A DNA stretch of 64,000 bases from contig NZ_LR590484.1 of the NCBI RefSeq assembly GCF_901482695.1, positions 310,001 to 374,000 on the forward strand, read 5' to 3'. Of the stretch, positions 45,601 through 55,159 are shown piece after piece (the first letter of the stretch is position 1; each line of letters opens with the position of its first letter). The stretch comes from Sphingobacterium thalpophilum (GTDB taxonomy: Bacteria > Bacteroidota > Bacteroidia > Sphingobacteriales > Sphingobacteriaceae). The notes under the pieces are model-generated. The model ran no database searches. It was not told where the DNA came from and saw nothing but the letters and a program-made list of their open reading frames with translations. The translations under genes and the position numbers were made by a program.

Positions 45601-45680
45601 TGGGCATGGCCAAAAGATAATGCTCCGCACAGGTAACATATCGGGACAATAGTACGTATAAGCAATTTGTATATCTTCAT
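42621..45680 (-). CDS. GH127/GH146-type beta-L-arabinofuranosidase with LamG domain
   Basis: A 1019-residue exported protein from the ATG at 45680 (signal peptide MKIYKLLIRTIVPICYLCGA; the open frame runs 32 codons longer). Residues about 30-260 are a LamG-like concanavalin domain (VARYLFKGDLKDWSRNNLHA, LYIGKSLLSGDPNLDAMIRD). Residues about 370-1010 are the arabinofuranosidase (alpha/alpha)6 domain, with zinc and catalytic cysteines in NETCATYNMLK and FTCCNGTAIESS. Family members remove beta-L-arabinofuranose, HypBA1 from hydroxyproline-linked chains. It is the last gene of the hydroxyproline operon, which supports that substrate. Confidence 0.88.
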   Translation of the reverse strand: MKIYKLLIRTIVPICYLCGALSFGHAQSGDQILDGIGETEMVARYLFKGDLKDWSRNNLHARHGSLPKFVNDRRFGKVLSLSGEHNDYVIIPGDALTDMESVSISGWIFLRSNKINQRFFDFGKDADSHFSVAPMGVTEQKGYHALITAGRANTKAAVSAAIDLNKWIYLTIVVDIPSQSLTTYLDGKPVGKSNDIPKELIDVFGTSSGGTKQLYIGKSLLSGDPNLDAMIRDFRIYRVPLTENQVAGIFQSAQRGNRTAVNVRDTEGDLPSFPLTQSQLYNAYLLSVSDVEVETGIGELPRLPSFVNGTYKDGMKGPKVRVLWPSPNDNSTVLDAGRYTVMGRIPGTDLQAKAIVTVRGAKKSTAPSAKLEPFDLSQVSLEADEQNQKTKFIENRDKFIRTLSTTDPNSFLYMFRNAFGIAQPAGAKPLGVWDSQDTKLRGHATGHYLTAIAQAYAGTAYDKELQQKFADKMTYMVNTLYELSQLSGKPKTPGAAAVSDPAKVPPGPGKQEYDSDLSEQGIRTDYWNWGKGFISAYPPDQFIMLERGAKYGGQANQIWAPYYTLHKILAGLVDVYEVSGNKKALEIAEGMADWVHVRLSRLPKDTLINMWSTYIAGEFGGMNETMAHLYRITKQDRYLKTAQMFDNIDVFFGDAQRTHGLAKNVDTFRGLHANQHIPQIVGSIVMYDVSNMPEYYKVADNFWYKAVNDYMYSIGGVAGARNPANAEVFTAEPATLYENGFAAGGQNETCATYNMLKLTGNLFLFDQRAAYMDYYERGLYNHILASVAENTPANTYHVPLRPGSVKQFGNPDMTGFTCCNGTAIESSTKLQTAIYYRSKDDKALYVNLFIPSTLNWTSRNVTIEQMTSFPKDDHSKLKINGNGHFDIFVRVPGWATKGFDVKINGKAENVKAQPGTYLKLSRTWKDGDEIVVHMPFQFRLDPVMDQQNIASLFYGPILLAAQEPAARKDWRKVTLDAEDLGKTIQGNPKELNFTIDGVHFKPFYDTYGRHSVYLDVTLK

Positions 45681-45744
45681 ATCGTTATAAAAATTTGTAC
45701 ACATATATAAAACTTGAAAAGTGTAATCGGCCCCCCTCACTGTC

Positions 45745-47991
45745 CTAATAAAGGTTCCATGCCGGCGGGTTGACACCTAGTAGATGCTTGACAAAAAAAT
45801 CTCTTCGTTTTTTCTCTCCAAAATCACCGCCAGAAGAATGCCCCATGCCGGGTACCATGATAAACTCATGATCTTTACCGTGCTTGATCAATTGATTGAC
45901 CAATTGATAAGTTGAAGCTGGATCCACGTTGTCATCAAGTTCGCCCACTATCAACATCAGCTTACCCTCCAGGCGGTATGCGTTTTCGGTATTTGAACAC
46001 GCAGCATATTCCGGTCCTATCGGCCAGCCCATCCATTGTTCATTCCACCAGATTTTATCCATCCGGTTGTCATGACATCCGCAGGAGGATACCGCAACTT
46101 TGTAAAAATCAGGATGAAAGAGCAGTGCTGCCGTCGATGACTGTCCCCCGGCCGATGTGCCATAAATGCCTACCTGTTGTATATCCATATAGGGATATCT
46201 GGAAGCTGCAGCCTTTATCCAGGCAATACGGTCCGGAAAGCCGGCATCCTTTAAATTTTTCCAGGCCACATCATGAAAAGCCTTGGATCTGTTGGAAGTT
46301 CCCATTCCATCGATCTGCACGACAACAAAGCCCAATTCAGCCAGCTCGTACATTCCCGAAGGGTTTGCAGAAAAACTTTTGGGAACAAATGAACTGTGAG
46401 GCCCGGCATAAATGTATTCGATCACAGGATACTTTTTATTTGGATCAAAGTTTCGGGGCCGGACAATAATACCCCAGATATCGGTTTTACCATCCCTCCC
46501 CACGGCCGAAAAGACTTCAGGGGCTTTCCAGCCTGTGCTTTCCAGTTCACTAATATCGGTCCTTTCCAATTCCATGAGAATCCGGCCGTCAGCAGCATCA
46601 CGCAGAACTGACGTAGGCGCTTGGTTTACCGTCGAATACACATCGACAAACAGGCTGTAATCCCCGTTGAAGGTGGCTTGATGGTTTGCCAGCTCGGGCG
46701 TTAGCTCTTTAAGACCATTCCCGTCCAGACCGATGGAGTAATAACGAATCAGATAGGGATCTTCACCTTCTTTCATGCCGCTCGCTTCAAAAATTATTTT
46801 TCTTTTTGCTTCATCCACATGCACCACTTTGCGTACTACCCATTGTCCTTTGGTGATCTGTTTTTTCAATTTGCCGGTTGTTCCGTCAAAAAGATAAAGA
46901 TGGTTCCATCCATCGCGTTCGGAGGCCCAGATGATCTCTTTTGTCTCCTGTAAATCATGTCTGTATTTCTTGCTGCTATAATCAATAAAGGTGGGGCTGG
47001 TCTCCGAAATCACCACGCTGGTCTTGCCATCCACTGCACTGAGCGCCATAATATCATAACGCTGGTGTCCACGCTGATTATACTCGAAGGTGATACTATT
47101 GTTGTCTGGACGCCATGCCAATTCGGATAAAGTAAACTGGTTGGCGACCCTCATCGGATCCACAGGAAATATTTTACCATCTTCCACCCAGATGATCGCT
47201 GGATAATATTGCGGCAAAGCGTCACCTGGCTTAACATAGTCCCGTGTCTGCAATTTTGGCTGCAGCTGATCGACAGGAGACGATTCCAGCAGAGTTAACT
47301 GTCTTACCTCTGCTTTGCGCACTTTTGAAACGGCAATTTTCTTGGAGTCTGCAGACCATTGGATACGAGCCATGTAATACTCGCCCGGACTGCCGTCAAA
47401 AGTAAGCTGCTTCTCTGTCTTTGCGTCCCCTTTTCTACTTACGTAAACATTGCTGTTCTTGATGTAAGCAGTATATACCTTATCGGGAGAATCCACCGCC
47501 TCCCCTTTGCTGTCATCACGGCGCATGCCCCAGTAAGATCCACCTCTACGATCAAAATCATTTTCTTTGGCCTTCCCCGTCCGAGTCAGTTTTTGTGCAG
47601 ATGCATTCCACGTCCAGCTTATGCCCTGCTCCACAAATTCGATTTCATTTGCGTTCAGCACCTTTGTCCCCCTGCCCCAATATCCGCTTAGTCTGACTGC
47701 GGAGCCGAGTTCGGCAGTCAGTTGTTTCTCAATCTCGCCAACGTCGGTAGCCTGCTTTTTCTGCGAAACCACGTCGACGATATGCAACATGGACCGTCCA
47801 CCTTTAGCCGTGGTACGGTAGCTAAAACTCTGCCCTTTCTCAGACCAAAGAATCTGCTGGGGTATGCCATAAATCTTGGCAAACGTCTCCCGTATTTCTT
47901 TAGCCCGTTTATAATCCTCCAAAGTCCCCTGAGCCATGATAGCCAATTGGCAGAGCATAAACGATAACACTGCAATTAATTTCAGTTTCAT
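45745..47991 (-). CDS. Prolyl oligopeptidase / dipeptidyl peptidase IV-like (S9) peptidase
   Basis: The 748-residue exported protein has a signal peptide (residues 1-20), a DPP IV-like beta-propeller (about 90-480) and an alpha/beta hydrolase domain with Ser613 ([12 protein letters not shown]), Asp686 ([10 protein letters not shown]) and His718 ([11 protein letters not shown]). S9 peptidases cut after proline, or hydroxyproline in some cases, in short peptides. Within the hydroxyproline operon it fits release of Hyp from peptides. The arabinofuranosidase start lies 64 bp downstream. Confidence 0.9.
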   Translation of the reverse strand: MKLKLIAVLSFMLCQLAIMAQGTLEDYKRAKEIRETFAKIYGIPQQILWSEKGQSFSYRTTAKGGRSMLHIVDVVSQKKQATDVGEIEKQLTAELGSAVRLSGYWGRGTKVLNANEIEFVEQGISWTWNASAQKLTRTGKAKENDFDRRGGSYWGMRRDDSKGEAVDSPDKVYTAYIKNSNVYVSRKGDAKTEKQLTFDGSPGEYYMARIQWSADSKKIAVSKVRKAEVRQLTLLESSPVDQLQPKLQTRDYVKPGDALPQYYPAIIWVEDGKIFPVDPMRVANQFTLSELAWRPDNNSITFEYNQRGHQRYDIMALSAVDGKTSVVISETSPTFIDYSSKKYRHDLQETKEIIWASERDGWNHLYLFDGTTGKLKKQITKGQWVVRKVVHVDEAKRKIIFEASGMKEGEDPYLIRYYSIGLDGNGLKELTPELANHQATFNGDYSLFVDVYSTVNQAPTSVLRDAADGRILMELERTDISELESTGWKAPEVFSAVGRDGKTDIWGIIVRPRNFDPNKKYPVIEYIYAGPHSSFVPKSFSANPSGMYELAELGFVVVQIDGMGTSNRSKAFHDVAWKNLKDAGFPDRIAWIKAAASRYPYMDIQQVGIYGTSAGGQSSTAALLFHPDFYKVAVSSCGCHDNRMDKIWWNEQWMGWPIGPEYAACSNTENAYRLEGKLMLIVGELDDNVDPASTYQLVNQLIKHGKDHEFIMVPGMGHSSGGDFGEKKRRDFFVKHLLGVNPPAWNLY

Positions 47992-48027
47992 AGTTATTTC
48001 TTAGTCGTTACTGTATGTTTGTTTACT

Positions 48028-49464
48028 TCAATGTTCATTGGAATGGGTTAAATGACTGCTGCGCCTCACTACATAATATAATGGAATTCCCAGCAGGGTA
48101 ATAATAATCCCCGGCCAGGTAAATTGAGGCTTATAGATCACAAGCAGGACAATAAAAGACAGGCCCATTAGAATGTATAGCGCGGGAATCAGCGGATAAC
48201 CGAAAGCTTTATAGGGTCTTGGAATGTCCGGTCGCTTTCGGCGAAGCAGAAAAATACCTATTATGCACAGCATATAAAAGATAACGACGACACAAGTGAT
48301 CATATCCAGCAGATCGCCGTACTTTCCTGTCAGGCACCAAATCGTAGCAACGCCCCCCTGTAGCCACAGTGCATACGCTGGCACTGCCTTATGGTTTAAT
48401 CGCCCCGTTTTTTTAAAAAACAGACCATCGTTGGCCATGGAATAGTAGACACGGGCACCTGCCAAAATCAGCCCATTGTTGCATCCGAACGTACTGATCA
48501 TGATCATCACTGCCAGAATACCGATACCTAAAGGACCAAATATCTGCTGTGCCACGACCATGGCTACCCGATCTTTTGGAGCGCTTGCCATGTGTTCCAT
48601 GGTCAATACTCCTGTGTACATCAGGTTGGTTAAAATATAGATGGTTGTCACGATCACAGTCCCCAGCGCCAGACTTAACCCGATGTTGCGCTGCGGATTT
48701 TTTATTTCGCCAGCCACTGCAGACGAAGAATGCCAAGAGTCGCTGCTGAACAGCGCCCCAACTAATGCGGCAGACATCGCTGCAAAGGTCCCAAAAAGGG
48801 AGTAACCGGCTGTTGAGCCGTCGGCATTCAACCGATGCAAATCCCAGCGGGTCGCTGCCGACCAGTTCTGATTCCATACATCGGAATCAAAAGCAGCAAA
48901 CCCGAATAGCACCAGCAGAATTAAGCTTAGTATTTTTATCAGGGTAAGGATGGTCTGTAAAGTTTTACCATTTTGCACACCTCTTGTGTTGATCAATGTG
49001 AGCAATAAGATAACGCCTATGGCCAATACCTGAGCCGAGGAGACATGATAGCTGCCTACCTCCAGCAGATACACATCTTCATCCAGCACTGGAAATAGGT
49101 AGGCAGTGAACTTTGAAAACGCTACCCCCACAGCTGCAATCGTCGCGGTCTGGATAACCGCGAAAAATGTCCATCCAAACGTGAAACTCACCACAGGTCC
49201 GTAAGCTTCCTTCAGATAGACATATTGCCCGCCAGCCTTGGGAAACATCGCACTCAGTTCGCCATAACTCAGCGCAGCAGCCAAAGTCATAAAACCACAG
49301 ATCAGCCAGACGACCATCAGCCAGCCTGCTGAGCCTGTATTGCGGGCGATATCTGATGATACAATGAAAATCCCCGATCCGATCATGCTTCCAGCCACGA
49401 GCATCGTTGCATCCAACAGACCCAGCGATTTTTTAAATTCCTGATTCTCTTTTTTTGTGCTCAT
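48028..49464 (-). CDS. APC family amino-acid permease
   Basis: A 478-residue protein with 12 predicted membrane helices from one of two adjacent ATGs (49464 or 49467); a TTG at 49476 also opens the frame. The signature begins LLDATMLVAGSMIGSGIFIV (helix 1), typical of APC amino-acid transporters. It lies between the DUF885 and S9 genes in the hydroxyproline operon, so it may bring in hydroxyproline or a related amino acid. Direct evidence for the substrate is lacking. Confidence 0.9.
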   Translation of the reverse strand: MSTKKENQEFKKSLGLLDATMLVAGSMIGSGIFIVSSDIARNTGSAGWLMVVWLICGFMTLAAALSYGELSAMFPKAGGQYVYLKEAYGPVVSFTFGWTFFAVIQTATIAAVGVAFSKFTAYLFPVLDEDVYLLEVGSYHVSSAQVLAIGVILLLTLINTRGVQNGKTLQTILTLIKILSLILLVLFGFAAFDSDVWNQNWSAATRWDLHRLNADGSTAGYSLFGTFAAMSAALVGALFSSDSWHSSSAVAGEIKNPQRNIGLSLALGTVIVTTIYILTNLMYTGVLTMEHMASAPKDRVAMVVAQQIFGPLGIGILAVMIMISTFGCNNGLILAGARVYYSMANDGLFFKKTGRLNHKAVPAYALWLQGGVATIWCLTGKYGDLLDMITCVVVIFYMLCIIGIFLLRRKRPDIPRPYKAFGYPLIPALYILMGLSFIVLLVIYKPQFTWPGIIITLLGIPLYYVVRRSSHLTHSNEH

Positions 49465-49479
49465 CATTCTGATCAATGG

Positions 49480-51252
49480 TTAATCAAACGTGTAAAACTT
49501 CCATACGGCCTGATGCTGAGGATTGAGATCTTGCTCAGTCAGTATCGCCCGCAACATTTCCATCGGCATGTAATTTTCTTTGATTACGCGCTCGTGAAAT
49601 TGTTTGTAGGACATCTTGCCTCCGCCTACCAATTCGTCGCTGAGCCGCAGCAGCTGTAGCCCTCCTATCATATAAGCCAGCTGATATAAGGGATCATAAG
49701 ATCCTTCAAAAGATCGTTTGACCTCACCGTGCGCATTTGCAGGTTCGTGCCCCACCTGGTTCACGAGATAATCAATACATTGCTGGGGCGTCCATTCACC
49801 GAGATGAAATTTGATACTGAATGTAATACGTGCACAACGGTGCATCCGCCAAAACAGGACACCAATACGCTCCTCAGGCGTTTGGGCAAATCCAAGTCTG
49901 TACAACAGCAATTCCCAATACAAGGTCCACCCCTCTGTCCAAAACGGTGTATTGAAGTTCTGCTCCCGGTAGGGTTTATATCTTTTATTCATAAAATACT
50001 GCAGATGATGGCCGGGATTAAGTTCATGCTGCACCGTCCCCAAGGAGAAATAAGGATTATTTCCCCGCATGCTCATCATCTTTTGATCGTAGCTCATCGT
50101 ATTGGTCGGATATGAAATGCTGATCTCACGGCCTCCTGTAAAAAATGGGTTCACCAGTTGCCGCTCCGGAGTCATCATGATCATTCCCCAGGTCTCATCC
50201 GCCAGATCCGGAATATCCATCAGCTGATGTTTCTTGATAAATTGTTGAGCTCTGTCGTACAGCGCATTGATCAGATCAGGCTGCTTACCCACCGGCACAT
50301 AAGCGTTTTTGACTTTTTCCTGCGCTGCTTTCCAGTCATCGCCATACCCCATTTCCCGGGATGCCTTTAATAGCTCCGCCACACACCATTTCCACTCTTT
50401 ATCTGCAATCTTCAACAAATCTTCCGCATCATAGGCAATCATTTCATCTTTCAGCTTTTTATTGAGCGCGATCTTCCCGATCGGTCTCCCGCCGATATTG
50501 CTGCCGTCGTCATACACCTTCCAGTTACTTTTGGCGTTGAGGGCCTCTTGGTAGCTAGCCAAGGCTTCATGAAGTCCTTCATAAGATTTGGGAACCCACC
50601 AGGTAAACATTGGATCATAGCCATTATAGAAATCAAATGAGCTCTGCAAACGGGTTTGCAGGGACTCGATCATACCGGTCAGATAACGTACATCATCCGC
50701 ATCAATCGCCGGCTTCTGTGACAGCTTTTGTCTCTCCTGCTGTACGGATCCACGGACCTGCTCAAACATTGCGGCGATCGCTCTCCCCTCAACAGAAGTA
50801 CCGCGCCTGCGCTTTTGTTCGAACCCGAAAATGCTGTCCGCAAACGGGAGGTAAGATTTGAGTTTCTTGTAGCGCTCCATCTCCTCTTTTAGTTCTTCCT
50901 GATGACGAAGAATCTTCCGGTTTAAGAGGATATAGTCCACCTGCCCATTGGTATTTAACCGTTTATAATCAAATGCTTTTAATCTGGCCAGATAAGCATT
51001 GTCGAGACGGATTAATCGTTCCATCTGCTCGGGAGAGGGACTCACAGACTGAGATCGCCAGCCCTTTGGCATCGGACCATAAAAGTAGTTCACTGCCTCC
51101 AGGTCATTCTGATACTCTATGATAAGGGGTTCCACCGGAGTGGTGTGCTGATACAAATCCATATGTTGCGCATTCACTGTAGCCGGAAATACCATACAAA
51201 GTATGATCATACCTATACATGGCTTTCGTTTAAGGTCGGGTTTTATCATCAT
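49480..51252 (-). CDS. DUF885 peptidase-like protein
   Basis: The 590-residue exported protein has a signal peptide (residues 1-28, ending VNAQ). It contains the DUF885 core with HELNPGHHLQYF and FWTEGWTLYWELLL, a possible metallopeptidase His-Glu-(x)n-His pattern. DUF885 members include putative dipeptidases and aminopeptidases. It lies in the hydroxyproline operon, 18 bp after the D-amino-acid oxidase gene, so a role in hydrolysing proline- or Hyp-rich peptides is plausible. Confidence 0.87.
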   Translation of the reverse strand: MMIKPDLKRKPCIGMIILCMVFPATVNAQHMDLYQHTTPVEPLIIEYQNDLEAVNYFYGPMPKGWRSQSVSPSPEQMERLIRLDNAYLARLKAFDYKRLNTNGQVDYILLNRKILRHQEELKEEMERYKKLKSYLPFADSIFGFEQKRRRGTSVEGRAIAAMFEQVRGSVQQERQKLSQKPAIDADDVRYLTGMIESLQTRLQSSFDFYNGYDPMFTWWVPKSYEGLHEALASYQEALNAKSNWKVYDDGSNIGGRPIGKIALNKKLKDEMIAYDAEDLLKIADKEWKWCVAELLKASREMGYGDDWKAAQEKVKNAYVPVGKQPDLINALYDRAQQFIKKHQLMDIPDLADETWGMIMMTPERQLVNPFFTGGREISISYPTNTMSYDQKMMSMRGNNPYFSLGTVQHELNPGHHLQYFMNKRYKPYREQNFNTPFWTEGWTLYWELLLYRLGFAQTPEERIGVLFWRMHRCARITFSIKFHLGEWTPQQCIDYLVNQVGHEPANAHGEVKRSFEGSYDPLYQLAYMIGGLQLLRLSDELVGGGKMSYKQFHERVIKENYMPMEMLRAILTEQDLNPQHQAVWKFYTFD

Positions 51253-51270
51253 TTAAGTTTATGTCAAGCG

Positions 51271-52530
51271 TTATTGAAATCTATCAGGGCTAAAAGCAGA
51301 TACATCTGTTTCGGTGGTCCGCCCCGAAAGTATGGCTGCCACTGCGTTACCGAAAGCAGGGCCCAAACTCAGGCCCATCATACCACCGCCGCCGGCAATA
51401 CTGACATTGCTGTATCTGGATGCACGCCCCAAATAAGGCAATCCATCGGGGGAGCAGGGCCTATAGCCATACCAGATATCTTGCGGGTAATTCACCTTCA
51501 GATCGGGAAAGTACTTTGGAATAGCTTCGACAATCCCCTTCACCCGATTTGGGTAGATCTTATTATTGGCTGGCCCAAGCTCCATGGTTCCACTAAAACG
51601 GATCTGGTTATTCATCGGCGTCACTGCCACCCGGGCCTCTAGCAATAATGCGGCATGTATCAGGGAAGTACCTTCCTCGGGACTATGCATAAATGAATAT
51701 CCCTTACCGGGCATTAGTGGCAATTTTAAATTCAGCTTCGAAGCCAAGGCCGGTAAGGCGGCTCCCCCAGCAAGAACAATTTCATCGGCTTCAAAATTGC
51801 CTTTGTCAGTGACGACGCTAAGCACCTTTTTGCTGGCAGTTCGGAATCCATTGACTTCCGTTTCGTAGTGGAATTTCACACCCTGTGCATGGAGATATTG
51901 GGTCAGTTCCTTCATGAGTTTCGGTGGATACATGATTCCGTCGCATTTGTAGAGGATACCACCACGTGTCTCTATTCTGAGATGCGGTTCTAACGCCTGA
52001 ATGCCGGCCGCATCATATATTTCGACCGCCAGCCCAAGCTTTTTCGCTTTCTCTGCCAGTTCAGCTTCTTCGTGTTCGACATGCTCTGATTTATAAAGCA
52101 TCATAATTCCGTTTTGACGAAGTTCAAAATCAAACTGCTCATCCGCTTTCCACTGATCGTACAACCTGCTGCTAGCCAGATTTAAATCCCGGATAGCTTC
52201 GGCATTCCGGCTGACATGCTGTTCATTGGCATGCTTCAGGAATTTCAGTCCCCAATCGATCAGTGACAGATTGAGTGTAGGGCGCACATAGAATGGACTC
52301 TTGCTGTCCAACATCCACTTGATCCCCTGCGCGACAATACCCGGTGCCGCAAGCGGAGTAAAATGACTCGGCACGATCATTCCGGCATTGCCATAAGAAC
52401 AATTGTCCAGACCGCTTCCTTTATCCAGAACAATAACTTCCCAGCCGTCTTTTACCAAATAATAGGCCGTGGACAGCCCCGCAATACCTGCTCCGATAAT
52501 CGCTACCTTTCCTTTATGATGTGTTGACAC
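51271..52530 (-). CDS. FAD-dependent D-hydroxyproline oxidase/dehydrogenase
   Basis: A 419-residue protein of the DAO (D-amino-acid oxidase/glycine oxidase) family. The Rossmann motif is VAIIGAGIAGLSTAYYL (residues 9-25). The later DEIVLAGGAALPALASKL and DIWYGYRPCSPDGLPYLGRA (about 358-377) are typical of D-amino-acid dehydrogenases. It follows the epimerase gene by 23 bp. Its role would be oxidation of cis-4-hydroxy-D-proline to 1-pyrroline-4-hydroxy-2-carboxylate, as in known Hyp catabolic clusters. Confidence 0.9.
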   Translation of the reverse strand: MSTHHKGKVAIIGAGIAGLSTAYYLVKDGWEVIVLDKGSGLDNCSYGNAGMIVPSHFTPLAAPGIVAQGIKWMLDSKSPFYVRPTLNLSLIDWGLKFLKHANEQHVSRNAEAIRDLNLASSRLYDQWKADEQFDFELRQNGIMMLYKSEHVEHEEAELAEKAKKLGLAVEIYDAAGIQALEPHLRIETRGGILYKCDGIMYPPKLMKELTQYLHAQGVKFHYETEVNGFRTASKKVLSVVTDKGNFEADEIVLAGGAALPALASKLNLKLPLMPGKGYSFMHSPEEGTSLIHAALLLEARVAVTPMNNQIRFSGTMELGPANNKIYPNRVKGIVEAIPKYFPDLKVNYPQDIWYGYRPCSPDGLPYLGRASRYSNVSIAGGGGMMGLSLGPAFGNAVAAILSGRTTETDVSAFSPDRFQ

Positions 52531-52553
52531 TTTCTTACTGTTTAATGTGTAAA

Positions 52554-53552
52554 TTACAGAACCTGAAACCCTTCTTTATAAGGATCCTCATCATCGATAA
52601 TGATATGATTGTAGCCTGTTATTCTTGCCCAGCCTTCTACAGAAGGAATAATGGCAGCTTGCCCGTTCATATCGGTTTCCTCTTCTATACGGCCGACAAA
52701 CTGCGATCCGATATAACTTTCATGGACAAATTCTTCTCCCCGCTTCAGTTTGCCTTTGGCATACCACTGGGCCATTCGGGCTGAAGTACCTGTCCCGCAA
52801 GGTGATCTGTCCAGCGCATTCTCGCCGACTAATACGGCATTTCGACCCGCAGAATTCGCCTTGACCGGTTTACCGGTCCATTGGATATGGCTCAGCCCAT
52901 AGATATTTTCATCTTCGGGATGCACAAACTCATACTTTTCATTCAGCAGGCGCCGGATTATTTTACCGTAATGGATCAGCTGGCTAGCTGAAAAATCGCT
53001 GATATCTTTAAAATTGTTTTGGGGATCGATAATCGCGTAAAAGTTTCCTCCATAGGCAACGTCGGCCACGATCTCACCGAGATCTGGGCATGTCACGGCA
53101 AGTCCTTCTTTGTATAGGAAAGATTTGACATTTGTCAGCTTTACAGTCTTTACTTTTGCACCCTCCTGCACATAATCGATCAGGATTAGCCCTGCAGGAG
53201 TTTCCAGACGGAGCTTGCCCGGTGTTTTGGGCTGAATAAGCCCCTCTTCTATGGCGATGGTCACAGTACCTATCGTACCGTGACCGCACATGGGAAGGCA
53301 GCCGCTGGTTTCGATATAAAGTACGCCCGTATCGTTTCGCGGATCAACCGGTGGATATAGGATACTGCCGCTCATCATATCATGCCCTCGCGGTTCAAAC
53401 ATGAGGCCCTTACGGATCCAGTCGTACTCCTCCATAAAGTGGAGCCGACGTGCCATCATCGAATCGCCGTTGAGGAGAGGAGCGCCGCCAGCGACCAATC
53501 TTACCGGACAACCGCAGGTGTGCGAATCGATACAAAAAAATGTCTTCTTCAT
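52554..53552 (-). CDS. 4-Hydroxyproline 2-epimerase (proline racemase family)
   Basis: A 332-residue protein of the proline racemase family. Both catalytic cysteines are present: C89 (PMCGHGTIG) and C252 (DRSPCGTGTSA). This identifies an epimerase rather than a trans-3-hydroxyproline dehydratase, in which one Cys is replaced. It converts trans-4-hydroxy-L-proline into cis-4-hydroxy-D-proline, the first step of the pathway. Flanking genes for the next three steps support the assignment. Confidence 0.93.
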   Translation of the reverse strand: MKKTFFCIDSHTCGCPVRLVAGGAPLLNGDSMMARRLHFMEEYDWIRKGLMFEPRGHDMMSGSILYPPVDPRNDTGVLYIETSGCLPMCGHGTIGTVTIAIEEGLIQPKTPGKLRLETPAGLILIDYVQEGAKVKTVKLTNVKSFLYKEGLAVTCPDLGEIVADVAYGGNFYAIIDPQNNFKDISDFSASQLIHYGKIIRRLLNEKYEFVHPEDENIYGLSHIQWTGKPVKANSAGRNAVLVGENALDRSPCGTGTSARMAQWYAKGKLKRGEEFVHESYIGSQFVGRIEEETDMNGQAAIIPSVEGWARITGYNHIIIDDEDPYKEGFQVL

Positions 53553-53574
53553 ATAGAGTTAACTTGTTATTCTA

Positions 53575-55068
53575 TTATTTGTGGCTCACTTTCTCAGCAC
53601 TGGCCACTCCGTCAACTATCCGGTGGATAGCTAAGGGATTGCCATTTTTCAGCTCTGCGGGCAAAAACTCGTCGGGCCAGTTCTGAAAAGCCAATGGCCG
53701 TACAAAGCGCTTCACCGCATCCGGACCTACTGAGGTAAACCGCGGATCGGTAGAAGCAGGGAAAGGTCCTCCATGCTGCATGGCATACACCACTTCTACC
53801 CCCGTAGGCATTCCATTGAACAGCAGACGGCCAGCTTTATCTTTGACTACATCGATGACCGTCTGATGCTCCCGTACATCCTCGCTGGTGGCTGCAACGG
53901 TGATGGTAAGCTGCCCTTTCAGCTGTTTGGCCACATCCAGGACCTGTGTGTAATTATCAGCTTCTATCAGCAGTCCGAACGGGCCAAAAACCTCCTCACT
54001 CAGCACATCATTTTTCAGAAAGCTGTCCGCTGAGGTTGCCATTATCCGCGGCCGGCCTTGTCCTTCTTGTGCAGCAGTCTGCGATTCCGCAATGAAAGCA
54101 ACCGACGGCTGATTACTCAATAGGTTTTTATTTTTTTCAAAATGGCTATAGATTCCCTTATTTAACATCATTGCCGGAGCTATTCCACTGATTTCTTCTG
54201 CCAGCGCACGCTTAAAGCGTTCGAAAGCAGCTCCCTTTACCGCCACAAAGATCCCCGGGTTGGTGCAGAATTGTCCTACGCCCAAGGTTAGCGAAGCCGC
54301 ATATTCTTTGGCCAGGGCCTCTGCACGTTGATCAAGGATCTGTGAAAAGGCAAAAACCGGATTAACACTTCCCATTTCTGCAAATACCGGAATAGGCTGC
54401 TCCCGTTGATTGGCAATATCAAAAAGTGCCTTCCCTCCCCAGTACGAGCCCGTGAAACCTACGGCTTTCACCATCGGATGCGCCGTGAGGTAAGCGCCTA
54501 TCTTTATATCTGTTCCTTCCACATGATCACCCAGAACATGGCTAAAAGTACCATGAGGCCACCCAAATTGGGATACCACATCCGTAATCGCATCTGCCAT
54601 GATTGTGGAGGTCCGGCTATGGCCGGCATGCCCCTTCACAATGACAGGACAGCCCGCTCCTATGGCGCTCGCCGTATCGCCGCCAGCCGTAGAAAAAGCA
54701 AACGGAAAGTTACTGGCCCCAAATACCAATACGGGTCCGATACCCACATTATATTTTCTGATGTCACCCTTTCCCTTTTCGGTGTCGGGCAGATCGATAC
54801 GAGCTTCGGCATAGAGCCCTGAGGCCACAGCTCTCGCGTAACTGCGCCACTGATGCACCGTCCGCGCCTTTTCACCCGTGAGTCTTGGCAGAGGTAATGC
54901 CGTCTCCTGATGGGCAGTTTCCAGCAATTCGGCGCCCAGTGCCTCGATCTTATCGGCTACAGCAAACATAAATTCCGCACGTTGAGCGATGGTAGTAGAC
55001 TTTAAAAATTGAAAGGCTTCGGCAGCTAACTGAGCATATCCATCTAAGGTTATCTTTGGTTGATCCAT
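53575..55068 (-). CDS. 2-Ketoglutarate semialdehyde dehydrogenase (ALDH)
   Basis: A 497-residue protein of the aldehyde dehydrogenase superfamily. The catalytic residues are E231 (FAEMGSVNP) and C268 (GVGQFCTNPGIF), with the conserved GFTGSYWGGKALFD segment. The form of the active site matches type III 2,5-dioxovalerate dehydrogenases, usually NADP-linked. It oxidises 2-ketoglutarate semialdehyde to 2-oxoglutarate, the last step of hydroxyproline breakdown. It is second in the operon. Confidence 0.9.
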   Translation of the reverse strand: MDQPKITLDGYAQLAAEAFQFLKSTTIAQRAEFMFAVADKIEALGAELLETAHQETALPLPRLTGEKARTVHQWRSYARAVASGLYAEARIDLPDTEKGKGDIRKYNVGIGPVLVFGASNFPFAFSTAGGDTASAIGAGCPVIVKGHAGHSRTSTIMADAITDVVSQFGWPHGTFSHVLGDHVEGTDIKIGAYLTAHPMVKAVGFTGSYWGGKALFDIANQREQPIPVFAEMGSVNPVFAFSQILDQRAEALAKEYAASLTLGVGQFCTNPGIFVAVKGAAFERFKRALAEEISGIAPAMMLNKGIYSHFEKNKNLLSNQPSVAFIAESQTAAQEGQGRPRIMATSADSFLKNDVLSEEVFGPFGLLIEADNYTQVLDVAKQLKGQLTITVAATSEDVREHQTVIDVVKDKAGRLLFNGMPTGVEVVYAMQHGGPFPASTDPRFTSVGPDAVKRFVRPLAFQNWPDEFLPAELKNGNPLAIHRIVDGVASAEKVSHK

Positions 55069-55159
55069 TTTATAAGTAGTTTATCATTGTTATATGAATT
55101 GTAGGCGAATGGTATACACCGGTCGCCTACTTTTATTAAATATTATAACGAGATACCAT